This document shows, one piece after another, positions 18,764 through 26,463 of a stretch of 64,000 nt of DNA. The stretch spans positions 1-64,000 of the forward strand of contig JABXHO010000021.1 of NCBI GenBank assembly GCA_013373595.1, in the 5' to 3' direction. This DNA comes from Flavobacteriales bacterium (GTDB lineage: Bacteria > Bacteroidota > Bacteroidia > Flavobacteriales_D > Crocinitomicaceae). Positions within the stretch are counted from its first letter, which is position 1; the number at the start of each line of letters is the position of its first letter. Below the pieces are notes generated by a model, which saw only the letters and a list, made by a program, of their open reading frames with translations, was not told the DNA's origin and did not search any database. The position numbers and the translations under genes are program-made.

Positions 18764-19537
18764 ATGTCTGAAGCAATCAATCAGGGACACGTTGAGTCAA
18801 CTATTGATGATAAAGGAATCGCTACGATCGAATTTGGTCATCCGTTGAGTAATTCATTACCAGGGAAGATCCTACAGAAACTGGCGAACACAATCGAAAG
18901 CTTAGGAACAGATGATCGCGTGAAAGTGATCGTATTGAAATCAGCAGGTGAACGCGCATTTTGTGCAGGAGCTAGTTTTGATGAGCTCATTTCGATCAAA
19001 GATCTCGAAACAGGAAAGGTATTCTTCTCTGGCTTTGCAAATGTGATTAACGCATGCCGCAAATGCCCAAAATTCATCATTGGACGCGTTCAAGGAAAAG
19101 CTGTCGGTGGTGGAGTAGGAGTGGCTTCTGCTGTAGATTATTGCTTCGCAACAAAATTCGCAGATGTAAAGTTGTCTGAATTGGCTATCGGTATCGGACC
19201 GTTTGTTGTTGGACCTGCGGTTGAACGTAAATTGGGAACTTCTGGAATGACGCAATTGGCAATCAATGCAACTGAATGGAGATCGGCTCAATGGGCAAAA
19301 GAACATGGCTTGTACGCTGAAATCTTCGATGATGCAATGGAAATGGATGAGCGCATTGATGAGTTGGCAAATAAATTGGCAGGCTCAAATCCTGAAGCGA
19401 TGCGATTGTTGAAACAAACGTTCTGGAAAGGAACAGAAGATTGGGATCAACTTCTCGCTGAACGTGCAGCAATGAGTGGAGAGTTAGTTCTTTCTGACTT
19501 CACCATCAATGCAATCAATAAGTTCAAGAAGAAATAG
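18764..19537 (+). CDS. Enoyl-CoA hydratase/isomerase family protein
   Basis: A 257-residue crotonase-superfamily enzyme acting on acyl-CoA thioesters, probably cytoplasmic. The first oxyanion-hole region is seen as AFCAGASFDEL and the second as GGGVGVASAVDYCFAT; the CoA-binding N-terminal strand IATIEFGHPLSNSLP is also clear. In classical hydratases two glutamates act; here the position after the second oxyanion segment holds KLSELAIGIGPFVVGPAV, with Glu retained in the LSELAIG part. Hydratase, isomerase or a related hydrolase cannot be told apart from sequence alone; methylglutaconyl-CoA hydratase-type activity is one option. A terminator follows, so this ends the pssA-to-hydratase gene run. 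Confidence 0.88.
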   Translation: MSEAINQGHVESTIDDKGIATIEFGHPLSNSLPGKILQKLANTIESLGTDDRVKVIVLKSAGERAFCAGASFDELISIKDLETGKVFFSGFANVINACRKCPKFIIGRVQGKAVGGGVGVASAVDYCFATKFADVKLSELAIGIGPFVVGPAVERKLGTSGMTQLAINATEWRSAQWAKEHGLYAEIFDDAMEMDERIDELANKLAGSNPEAMRLLKQTFWKGTEDWDQLLAERAAMSGELVLSDFTINAINKFKKK

Positions 19538-19560
19538 AGAATAAATGACTTCAAAGTAAA

Positions 19561-19588
19561 AACCATCACTGAGAAGTGATGGTTTTTT
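19561..19588 (+). terminator. Rho-independent terminator after the enoyl-CoA hydratase gene
   Basis: A nine-base-pair stem (AACCATCAC / GTGATGGTT) with a loop of about six bases runs into seven Ts, 23 bases past the stop codon. The A-rich left side also allows some function for the convergent gene at 19631-20353. Confidence 0.9.
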
Positions 19589-19630
19589 TGGTTTAGAATA
19601 TAAAAGGCTAGGCTTTGCTCTTTCAAGTCC

Positions 19631-20353
19631 TTATTCAGAAGCAGTGGTAATGCTTACAATTTTGGGCATTGCTTTTTGTGCTTCGGATGTCTCAAAGGTT
19701 AAGGTAAGTTTCGATCCAGGAGCCAATTCTGCTGTTTCAGGTGTCGGGTAGATTTGATCGGTTGTAAAAATATAGTACGTAGGAACCGAAGCGCGATGTA
19801 CTTTACCGCCACTTTTATAGTTCTTCTCAATCTCTATACTCGTGATCGTTTTGTCGGAAGTATTTCTGATTTGCAAAATCAAACGGCGCTTCTTGGTGTC
19901 GTATCCGGGTAATAAAGTGTCTTTCTCGAAAGTGTCAATGCTCAACGATTCAAGTAAAGCTTGAGTCTTCTCTCGCGAGATCATCTCTTTTTTGAAATGT
20001 TCTACTTCACCAGTGCGCATCTTTAATAGTTCTTCAGGAGGGAAGGTTGCCCGAAGAGAGTCTTTGATGGATGCGTATAAACCTTCAATTGTTTTCTCGT
20101 TCTTTTTATAATGCTCTACAAATTTTTCGCGCAATGCTAATTCCTCCTCCAGAGATAATGGTTCAGCACCTTCCTCAAATGTTTGATTGATCTCTTCATT
20201 GATCGCTAACATTTTGTTGTAGACCTCACTTTTTTCACAGTCAACCGAGACACCAAGAACTTCACACGAATTCGCTTCAGTAGTGTTAGAGGTGCATGAG
20301 GTAAACATGCCAAAAGCAAGAGCACTTCCTAATATTATATGTCGATAGCCCAT
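19631..20353 (-). CDS. Lipoprotein of unknown function (240 aa)
   Basis: A lipoprotein signal peptide (lipobox FTSC, Cys at residue 20) begins this 240-residue protein. Residues about 45-150 are a helical, Glu/Lys-rich region (EINQTFEEGAEPLSLEEELALREKF, then HYKKNEKTIEGLYASIKDSL). The last 85 residues look like a small beta-sandwich (KRRLILQIRNTSDKTITSIEIEKNY, SKLTLTFETSEA), the pattern of a FxLYD-like or similar immunoglobulin-type domain that carries the typical NxSDKxITxIEI motif. I do not know its role; the localisation should be the outer or inner membrane facing the periplasm. It is transcribed alone, convergent with the hydratase gene and divergent from rplM. Confidence 0.72.
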   Translation of the reverse strand: MGYRHIILGSALAFGMFTSCTSNTTEANSCEVLGVSVDCEKSEVYNKMLAINEEINQTFEEGAEPLSLEEELALREKFVEHYKKNEKTIEGLYASIKDSLRATFPPEELLKMRTGEVEHFKKEMISREKTQALLESLSIDTFEKDTLLPGYDTKKRRLILQIRNTSDKTITSIEIEKNYKSGGKVHRASVPTYYIFTTDQIYPTPETAELAPGSKLTLTFETSEAQKAMPKIVSITTASE

Positions 20354-20710
20354 AAAGATTGATTTTTTGGATAAAGCAACTCCTTTTTAGCATCATCTGC
20401 AACGATTGCATTCACTTTTTGAGAAAAATACGCAGTTCATCGTACGTCATCTGAATGGATAGGCTTCGGGAATAAAATTCCTTACTTTTGGCGGTTGAAT
20501 GTGAAGAGTTAAAATCCTTAAATCGTGATTTAAATAACTGAAAGAGATTTTGAAGAGAGAAGCTGTAAGATGCCGATTATTTATTCCCAAAGCGGGAGAT
20601 AATGTACTATACAGCAATCTTTTTAAAAAAGGGTTTGTTAATAAACCTAGAAATCATATCTTTGCAGCCCCATTTTGGGGAAATTGTCTTATATTAATTA
20701 ATTAGAAACT
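20354..20710 (+). other. 357-bp region with the rplM promoter and 5' leader
   Basis: This gap contains the divergent upstream regions of the lipoprotein and of rplM. The right half holds the promoter listed separately and a small inverted repeat CCCC-ATTTT-GGGG at 20668-20680, which overlaps the predicted start of transcription; it may form the 5' end of the leader. Autoregulatory leaders exist in front of ribosomal protein genes in this phylum, but I cannot identify one firmly here. The left half (20354-20600) shows nothing I recognise. Confidence 0.5.
20634..20664 (+). promoter_or_regulatory. Bacteroidota-type promoter of rplM-rpsI
   Basis: The -33 element TTTG (20634-20637) and the -7 element TATCTTTG (20657-20664) are separated by 19 bases, a good match to the phylum's TTTG-N19-TAnnTTTG pattern. 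Transcription should begin near 20670, about 40 bases before the rplM start codon. Confidence 0.75.
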
Positions 20711-21166
20711 GTGGATACATTAAGTTACAAAACCGTTTCCGCTAACAAAGAAACCGCTGATAAAAAGTGGTACGTAGTGGATGCTGAGGGCCAAACAGTA
20801 GGTCGCTTAGCGAGCAAGGTGGCGAAGGTTATTCGTGGAAAACACAAACCAAACTTCACACCTCATGCAGATTGCGGCGACAATGTGATCATTGTCAATG
20901 CAGAGAAAGTATCGTTCTCAGGCACTAAATTGGTAGACAAGACATACATTCGTTACACAGGTTACCCTGGTGGACAACGTATGACTTCTGCTGAAGAAAT
21001 GCTGAGAAAGCACCCTGAACGTCTTATCGAAAAGGCTGTTAAAGGAATGCTTCCTAAAAACAAATTGGGACGTAAATTATTTACCAATCTTAAAGTGTAC
21101 AAAGGAGCAGAGCACAATCAAGAAGCTCAAAAGCCTGAAGTACTAAACTTGGATACATTCAAATAA
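20711..21166 (+). CDS. rplM: 50S ribosomal protein L13
   Basis: L13 is an early-assembling large-subunit protein. The 151-residue product shows WYVVDAEGQTVGRLASKVA at the start, HADCGDNVIIVNAEKV in the middle, and MLPKNKLGRKLFTNLKVYKG near the end, all typical. The start codon is GTG (MDTLSYKTVSANKETADKKW); no ATG is available upstream in frame close to the promoter, so GTG is accepted. It is co-transcribed with rpsI, whose ATG begins four bases past the stop, the usual L13-S9 pair. The strong promoter upstream fits high expression. Confidence 0.98.
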   Translation: MDTLSYKTVSANKETADKKWYVVDAEGQTVGRLASKVAKVIRGKHKPNFTPHADCGDNVIIVNAEKVSFSGTKLVDKTYIRYTGYPGGQRMTSAEEMLRKHPERLIEKAVKGMLPKNKLGRKLFTNLKVYKGAEHNQEAQKPEVLNLDTFK

Positions 21167-21170
21167 TCGC

Positions 21171-21557
21171 ATGGAAGTAATTAACACATTAGGAAGAAGA
21201 AAAACAGCAGTTGCACGCGTTTACATGACAGAAGGTAAAGGAAGCGTGACTGTGAACAAAAGAGACTACAAGGAGTTCTTTCCTGTAGCTGTTCTTCAAT
21301 CAAAAATCGTTCAACCTTTCGAGTTGACAGATACTGTTGGTAAATACGATATCAAAGTAAATGTTGCTGGTGGTGGTGTGAACGGACAAGTAGAAGCGAT
21401 CCGTTTAGGAATTGCTCGTGCTCTTGTTAAATTGAATGAAGAGAATAAACCTTTGTTGAAAGAAGAAGGATTGATGACACGTGATCCAAGAATGGTCGAG
21501 CGTAAGAAGCCAGGTCAGCCGAAAGCACGTAAGAAATTCCAATTCTCGAAACGTTAA
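21171..21557 (+). CDS. rpsI: 30S ribosomal protein S9
   Basis: S9 is a small-subunit protein whose C-terminal arm contacts P-site tRNA. The 128-residue product starts MEVINTLGRRKTAVARVYMTEGKG, has the GGGVNGQVEAIRLGIARAL core, and ends KARKKFQFSKR with the conserved terminal Lys-Arg that touches tRNA. It lies four bases downstream of rplM. A 133-base gap then leads to rpsB; no terminator is seen, so the four genes to tsf may share read-through transcription. Confidence 0.98.
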   Translation: MEVINTLGRRKTAVARVYMTEGKGSVTVNKRDYKEFFPVAVLQSKIVQPFELTDTVGKYDIKVNVAGGGVNGQVEAIRLGIARALVKLNEENKPLLKEEGLMTRDPRMVERKKPGQPKARKKFQFSKR

Positions 21558-21690
21558 GCAGTTTTTACTCGGTTTGGAGAGGATTCTCTATCGAGTGTAA
21601 AACGGTTGTTTAGTATCCAAATTCCTGAGTATCGCTTCGGCCCCTCTTGAATTGACTACTAAGGAACGTAAACAATTAAAAAAGAAAAAA

Positions 21691-22536
21691 ATGTCAAAAG
21701 TTAGCTTTGAACAACTATTAGAAGCAGGTGCTCATTTTGGACACTTGAAAAGAAAATGGAACCCGGCAATGGCGCCGTATATCTTTGAAGAGAAAAAAGG
21801 TATCCACATTATCGACCTCAATAAGACAATTGCACATCTTGATCAAGCGTGTGCGGCGTTAGGGCAAATTGCTCGTTCTGGGAAAAAGATTCTTTTCGTT
21901 GCTACTAAAAAACAAGCAAAAGAATTACTCGCTGAAAAAGTGAAAGAAGTAAACATGCCTTACGTTACAGAACGTTGGACAGGTGGTATGTTGACAAACT
22001 TCCAAACTACGCGTAAGTCTATCCGTAAAATGACGTCTATCGACAAAATGAAAACGGATGGAACATGGGAAACATTGAACAAAAGAGAGCGTCTTTTCAA
22101 AACTCGTCAACGTGAGAAATTGGAGAAAACGTTTGGTTCAATCGCAGATATGACGCGTCAGCCAGCAGCAATCTTCATCGTGGATATCTTGAAAGAGCAC
22201 ATCGCATTGAAAGAAGCACGCCGCTTGAGCATCCCTGTTTTCGCAATGGTAGATACGAACGTAAACCCTAAGTTGGTTGACTTCCCAATTCCTGCGAACG
22301 ACGATGCTACAAAATCAATCGCTGTAATCCTTGATGCTGTTTGTGATTCAATCAAAAAAGGATTGGAAGAAAGAAAAGCAAACAAAGACAGCGAAGTAAA
22401 AGCTGAAAAGAAAGCGAAGAAAGCTGAAAAAGAAGCAACAACTGAGGAAGCAGCAGCGCCTGCACCAGAAGCTCCAGTTGCTGAAGCAGCTCCAGAAGTA
22501 AAAGAAGAATCAACTGATTCTACCGAAGAAAAATAA
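21691..22536 (+). CDS. rpsB: 30S ribosomal protein S2
   Basis: S2 binds late to the 30S subunit near S1. The product starts MSKVSFEQLLEAGAHFGH at the ATG at 21691; I reject an upstream in-frame TTG at 21652 because it adds a Lys-rich stretch absent in relatives. The conserved core reads FGHLKRKWNPAM, IHIIDLNKT and RWTGGMLTNFQT. The last 50 residues form an Ala/Glu/Lys-rich low-complexity tail (KKAKKAEKEATTEEAAAPAPEA), an extension common in Bacteroidota S2 proteins. The 281-residue length fits this. It precedes tsf, as in most bacteria. Confidence 0.97.
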   Translation: MSKVSFEQLLEAGAHFGHLKRKWNPAMAPYIFEEKKGIHIIDLNKTIAHLDQACAALGQIARSGKKILFVATKKQAKELLAEKVKEVNMPYVTERWTGGMLTNFQTTRKSIRKMTSIDKMKTDGTWETLNKRERLFKTRQREKLEKTFGSIADMTRQPAAIFIVDILKEHIALKEARRLSIPVFAMVDTNVNPKLVDFPIPANDDATKSIAVILDAVCDSIKKGLEERKANKDSEVKAEKKAKKAEKEATTEEAAAPAPEAPVAEAAPEVKEESTDSTEEK

Positions 22537-22549
22537 ATTAAACTAAATC

Positions 22550-22578
22550 GTCCTGACGTTCGTGTGAATCGTCAGGAC
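22550..22578 (+). promoter_or_regulatory. Intercistronic hairpin between rpsB and tsf
   Basis: A perfect nine-base-pair stem (GTCCTGACG / CGTCAGGAC) with an 11-base loop sits between the two genes. No T-run follows, so it is not a standard terminator. A role in mRNA processing, stability or partial attenuation that sets the S2 to EF-Ts ratio is possible (inference). Confidence 0.6.
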
Positions 22579-22594
22579 ACAAATACAAAATTCC

Positions 22595-23425
22595 ATGGCA
22601 ATTACAGCTGCAGAAGTGAATAAATTGCGTAAGCAAACAGGAGCAGGGATGATGGACTGCAAGAAAGCACTAACTGAAACAAATGGTGATTTCGAAGCAG
22701 CAATCGATGTACTCCGCAAAAAAGGTCAGAAAGTTGCTGCTAAACGCGGTGATAACGAGGCTAGCGAAGGATTGATTTTCGCTCAAACTACTGAAGATGG
22801 AAAAACAGGTGTTATGGTTCGTTTGAACTGTGAAACTGATTTCGTTGCGAAAAACGATGATTTCCGTGATTTCGTTCAGTCACTTGTGGATATCGCAATG
22901 AAGGAAATGCCTGCATCAATCGATGAGTTGAAAAATGCTGCTTACAACGATAAATTGTCAGTAAACGAAAAAATTACTGAGCACGTTGGTGTTGTAGGTG
23001 AGAAATTGGACCTTTCTGGTTTTGAAGTAGTAAACGCGGAAAGCGTTGTTGCTTACAACCACCCAGGAAACCAAATCGCTGCATTGGTTGGATTGAATAG
23101 CGCTTCTGCTGAAGCTCAAGACGCTGGTCGTCAAGTAGCGATGCAAGTAGCAGCAATGAATCCAGTAGCATTGAACAAAGAAGGTTTCGATCAAGAAACA
23201 ATCGATCGTGAATTGGAAGTTGGAAAAGATTTGGCAATCCAAGAGGGAAAACCAGCTGAAATGGCTGAGAAAATCGCTCAAGGTCGATTGAACAAATTCT
23301 TCAAAGAAAATTCTCTTTTGAGTCAAGCATTCGTTCGTGATAACAAAAAATCTGTTGAGCAGTTCCTTAAGGATACTGAGTCTGGATTGACTGTTGTTGA
23401 CTTCAAGCGTTTTGCAATGTCTTAA
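22595..23425 (+). CDS. tsf: Translation elongation factor Ts
   Basis: EF-Ts is the nucleotide-exchange factor that regenerates EF-Tu-GTP in the cytoplasm. The N-terminal UBA-like domain is clear (ITAAEVNKLRKQTGAGMMDCKKAL), followed by the core with the signature VRLNCETDFVAKNDDF, residues that contact EF-Tu. The C-terminal domain ends SLLSQAFVRDNKKSVEQFL, the conserved closing helix. Length (276 residues) is normal. It is last in the rplM-tsf run and is followed by a strong terminator. Confidence 0.98.
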   Translation: MAITAAEVNKLRKQTGAGMMDCKKALTETNGDFEAAIDVLRKKGQKVAAKRGDNEASEGLIFAQTTEDGKTGVMVRLNCETDFVAKNDDFRDFVQSLVDIAMKEMPASIDELKNAAYNDKLSVNEKITEHVGVVGEKLDLSGFEVVNAESVVAYNHPGNQIAALVGLNSASAEAQDAGRQVAMQVAAMNPVALNKEGFDQETIDRELEVGKDLAIQEGKPAEMAEKIAQGRLNKFFKENSLLSQAFVRDNKKSVEQFLKDTESGLTVVDFKRFAMS

Positions 23426-23448
23426 TCCAAAAGGATAAATTATTGAAA

Positions 23449-23482
23449 TCCCGACGTTCTTTTTGAGCGTCGGGATTTTTTT
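23449..23482 (+). terminator. Rho-independent terminator after tsf
   Basis: A stem of eight base pairs (TCCCGACG / CGTCGGGA) runs into a seven-T tract, about 25 bases past the tsf stop. It ends the ribosomal-protein gene run. Confidence 0.92.
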
Positions 23483-23532
23483 GTGCTTAACATTCAGTTA
23501 ATATTGGGCAAACTTCGTATCTTTATATAACT

Positions 23533-24222
23533 ATGCGTACATACTATCTATTACTTATTATACTTGGTTTAGCAAGTTGCGCCCCCTCTAGATTTGTAGA
23601 ACCTCTTGATAAAGGAGAGTGGTCGGTGGGAGGAAACTTCGGAGGACCAGTAATCGATTTTGCAGGAGCTCCCATTCCTGTTCCAATCACTGCTATCGAG
23701 GTCGGATATGGACTTGATTCCACTAAAACAATCCATGGTGGCTTACACACAACTTCAATGCTCTTCGGAAACTTTCAAATTGATGCCGGAATGACGTATC
23801 AGTTTCTACAGCAGAAAAAGTACATTCCAAACGTGAGTGGAGCCCTCGGATTTAATACCATTTATGACTTCGACGATAAAAGTGGAAAGTTCTGGCCAAC
23901 ACTCGACGTGAATGCCTTCTGGAACTACGGAGAGCGTCGAAACTATTTTTACGCAGGAGTTAATAATTACTTTGATTTTACACGCACCTTAGAGAATGGA
24001 GAAGATCAAACCAATAATGTGGTCTTTTCACCGCAACTGGGTCATGTCGTGAAAGGAAAGAACCGTTCGTGGGAACTGACAACGGAAATTAAATTTCTTG
24101 CTCCGTACAGAAGAAATGAATATGCCTTCGTACCCTACAAGAGTTTTACGGGGAATTATGGAGCTGCTGGATTTTACATCGGTTTCAGAAAGATTTTAGG
24201 AAATAAAGCCAAAACGAAATAG
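23533..24222 (+). CDS. Outer-membrane-type lipoprotein with beta-rich structure
   Basis: I do not recognise a named family. The lipoprotein signal peptide is short and clear (lipobox LASC, Cys at residue 16). The mature protein (about 214 residues) consists of alternating aromatic-rich strands (WSVGGNFGGPVIDF, AIEVGYGLDSTKTIHGGLH, FGNFQIDAGMTYQFL, WNYGERRNYFYAGVNNYF, YGAAGFYIGFRKIL) and ends close to a basic residue run. The pattern fits a small outer-membrane beta-barrel attached by a lipid, as seen in many Bacteroidota. It lies two bases upstream of the hydrolase lipoprotein gene, so the two are one operon. Confidence 0.7.
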   Translation: MRTYYLLLIILGLASCAPSRFVEPLDKGEWSVGGNFGGPVIDFAGAPIPVPITAIEVGYGLDSTKTIHGGLHTTSMLFGNFQIDAGMTYQFLQQKKYIPNVSGALGFNTIYDFDDKSGKFWPTLDVNAFWNYGERRNYFYAGVNNYFDFTRTLENGEDQTNNVVFSPQLGHVVKGKNRSWELTTEIKFLAPYRRNEYAFVPYKSFTGNYGAAGFYIGFRKILGNKAKTK

Positions 24223-24224
24223 CT

Positions 24225-25127
24225 ATGAAAAAGATATTCTTCACATTCGGGATGATTGCCGTTGTTACAGCGCTTTTGGTTTCGTGTAAAAAGATGACAC
24301 TCGATGGACTCGCTTTTCCTGCGGAGAAAACAGATCAATACTTGTTTGAGGCATTCAGCGATGGAGAAATTGATATTCCTTCGCAATACGATCTTTCCGC
24401 AGCAGACAGAACACTAGTGGAATTCAATTCAACGGATCAAGAATCAGGAGAGCAATATAAGTTGTACGGAGTGTATATTGGAGATATGTCCACAATTGCA
24501 ACGGATACGGTTATTTTGTACCTACACGGTCAGTCAAAACACATGGACTACTATTGGTCCCGAGCAAGTCTGTTGGCACACACAGGAGGACATTTAAATT
24601 ACGGTGTATTTATGATCGACTATCGCGGATACGGAATGTCGGAAGGTACATCTACTGAACGAGGGTTGTACGAAGATGCCGATGCTGCAATCGATTGGCT
24701 CATCGCTCAAGGAGCAACACCTGAAAAAACGATCTACTACGGTTTCAGCCTTGGTGCAATCCCTGCGATCGATCGCTCAGCATACAGAACGGATTTTAAA
24801 CCGAGTAAATTGATCATCGAATCGCCACTTGCTTCCGTTCAAAATTTGGTAGATAATTCGACCTTGATGAATGTCAATTCTGATTTCGTTACGGATCTTT
24901 CTTTTGAGAATTCGGAAAAGATTAAAGAGGTGAATTGTCCGCTCTTGTGGATGCACGGAAAAGAAGATACATACATCAGTATTCAGAACGGTGAACTTAT
25001 CTATGCGAATTATGGTGGCTCACAAAAGACAGCATACAGAGTGGATAATTGCGATCACTCAGAGGTTCCAGAAAAAATGGGGTACGAAACCTATGTTTCG
25101 AATTTATTGAATTACATTCGCGAATAG
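24225..25127 (+). CDS. Alpha/beta-hydrolase lipoprotein
   Basis: A 300-residue alpha/beta-hydrolase with a lipoprotein signal peptide (lipobox VSC, Cys at residue 21), so it probably acts at the membrane facing the periplasm. The oxyanion segment is YLHGQSKHMDYYW, the nucleophile elbow is GFSLG (Ser about residue 179), the acid is likely in LLWMHGKEDTYI (Asp), and the His is in CDHSEVP near the C-terminus. The fold resembles that of esterases and thioesterases of the BAAT/abhydrolase-12 type. The substrate cannot be told. It is co-transcribed with the lipoprotein before it. Confidence 0.85.
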   Translation: MKKIFFTFGMIAVVTALLVSCKKMTLDGLAFPAEKTDQYLFEAFSDGEIDIPSQYDLSAADRTLVEFNSTDQESGEQYKLYGVYIGDMSTIATDTVILYLHGQSKHMDYYWSRASLLAHTGGHLNYGVFMIDYRGYGMSEGTSTERGLYEDADAAIDWLIAQGATPEKTIYYGFSLGAIPAIDRSAYRTDFKPSKLIIESPLASVQNLVDNSTLMNVNSDFVTDLSFENSEKIKEVNCPLLWMHGKEDTYISIQNGELIYANYGGSQKTAYRVDNCDHSEVPEKMGYETYVSNLLNYIRE

Positions 25128-25142
25128 GAATGTAATGTCGAG

Positions 25143-25200
25143 TTTCGACTTCGCTTAACCCTCTTGAAATGTTTTTAATAGCGCCGAGTACTAAGCGAAG
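25143..25200. repeat. Dispersed intergenic repeat with inverted arms
   Basis: The segment TTTCGACTTCGCTTAACCCTC (shown in part: TTTCGACTTCGCTTAA) at 25143-25163 resembles CTTCGACTTCGCTCAGCCCTC at about 39116-39136. Nine-base arms CTTCGCTTA (25149-25157) and TAAGCGAAG (25192-25200) are perfect inverted repeats, giving a possible hairpin between the hydrolase and glycosyltransferase genes. It may be a relic of a palindromic repeat family. Confidence 0.6.
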
Positions 25201-25236
25201 CTGAAGCCTGAGTCCCAACTCAATGAACGAACGAAA

Positions 25237-26463
25237 TTGTCGCAACCAAAAGTCCTCTACATATCGTACGATGGAATGACAGATCCACTGGGTCAGTCAC
25301 AGGTGCTGCCCTATGTATTTGGTCTCAGAAAACGAGGATATGAGTTTCATGTCATCAGCTTCGAGAAGATGGATCGCTACAAGAAACACCATCGAACAAT
25401 CGCAGAATTGTTCAAAGAAAATGATGTGCATTGGCATCCGCAGGATTATCAATTATCAGGTGGAATTAAAACAACGCTCAAGCAGGTGCTTAGAATGCAC
25501 AAAGTGGCGAAGTACTTGCACGGATTACATCATTTCGATATCGTTCACTGTAGAAGCTACATGCCTGCTCTAACAGGATTAAAGCTAAAACGGAAGTACG
25601 GCGTAAAGTTCATTTTTGATATGCGCGGATTTTGGGCCGATGAGCGTATCGATGGGAAAATTTGGAGCCTGGATAATCCCGTTTACAAAAGAATCTACAA
25701 TTATTTCAAACGAAAAGAGACGCAATTCATCCTCAATAGTGATTATGCGATTATTGGGACGCAAAATGGCTACGATGAAATGCATTCGTGGAAATCGATT
25801 CAAGGAAAAGAGACGAATGTAAAAGTGATTCCTTGCTGTGCCAACCTAGATTTATTTGATCCATCGAAGATAGAACCGTCTGAACAAGATGCATTGCGCG
25901 AGAAACTCGGAATTGAAAAACACCATTTCGTGTTAGGTTACGTCGGGTCAATCGGAACATGGTACATGCTTTCCGAAATGCTCGATTATTTCAAGTGTTT
26001 GAAAGAAGAAAATTCCAACGCAGTCTTCTTATTTGTTTCGGGTGAAAAACCGGAATACATCAAGGACGAAGCGGAGAAAAAAGGAATTGATCCCAATACG
26101 ATTATCGTTGCTTCAACATTGCACTCAGGAGTGCCGCTTCACTTGTCGTTGTTCGATACGGCAATCTTTTTCATCCGTCCGAGTTATTCCAAAAAGGCAG
26201 CATCTCCTGTGAAACAAGGGGAGATAATGGCCATGGGAATTCCGCTCGTATGTAATGCAGGCGTGGGAGATACGGATAGCATCGTTCTTCGCTACAAAGC
26301 AGGAACAGTGATTGACGAGTTGAACGAAGAGACCTATCGCCAAAACTTTATTCAGAAGGAAATGTTTGATGCACAGGAAATCAAAGATGGAGCAAAAGCG
26401 TACTTTTCCCTTGAAGAAGGATTGAATCAATACGAATGGATTTACAAAAAAGTACTTGAGTAA
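25237..26463 (+). CDS. Glycosyltransferase, GT4-like
   Basis: A 408-residue GT-B-fold enzyme expected to transfer a sugar from a nucleotide donor to a growing surface glycan at the inner membrane. The N-terminal domain has VLYISYDGMTDPLGQSQVLPY and FDIVHCRSYMPALTGL; the C-terminal domain has LGYVGSIGTWYML and KQGEIMAMGIPLVCNAGVGDT, the usual donor-site region. No ATG exists near the start; TTG at 25237 is the first usable codon after the in-frame stop at 25192, and the start is therefore moderately certain. The next glycosyltransferase gene overlaps its end by eight bases, so they are translated together. Confidence 0.88.
   Translation: MSQPKVLYISYDGMTDPLGQSQVLPYVFGLRKRGYEFHVISFEKMDRYKKHHRTIAELFKENDVHWHPQDYQLSGGIKTTLKQVLRMHKVAKYLHGLHHFDIVHCRSYMPALTGLKLKRKYGVKFIFDMRGFWADERIDGKIWSLDNPVYKRIYNYFKRKETQFILNSDYAIIGTQNGYDEMHSWKSIQGKETNVKVIPCCANLDLFDPSKIEPSEQDALREKLGIEKHHFVLGYVGSIGTWYMLSEMLDYFKCLKEENSNAVFLFVSGEKPEYIKDEAEKKGIDPNTIIVASTLHSGVPLHLSLFDTAIFFIRPSYSKKAASPVKQGEIMAMGIPLVCNAGVGDTDSIVLRYKAGTVIDELNEETYRQNFIQKEMFDAQEIKDGAKAYFSLEEGLNQYEWIYKKVLE

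Noticed and set aside
21652-21690. TTG start for rpsB at 21652
   Set aside because: The extra residues are a Lys-rich run absent in S2 proteins; the ATG at 21691 gives the normal start.
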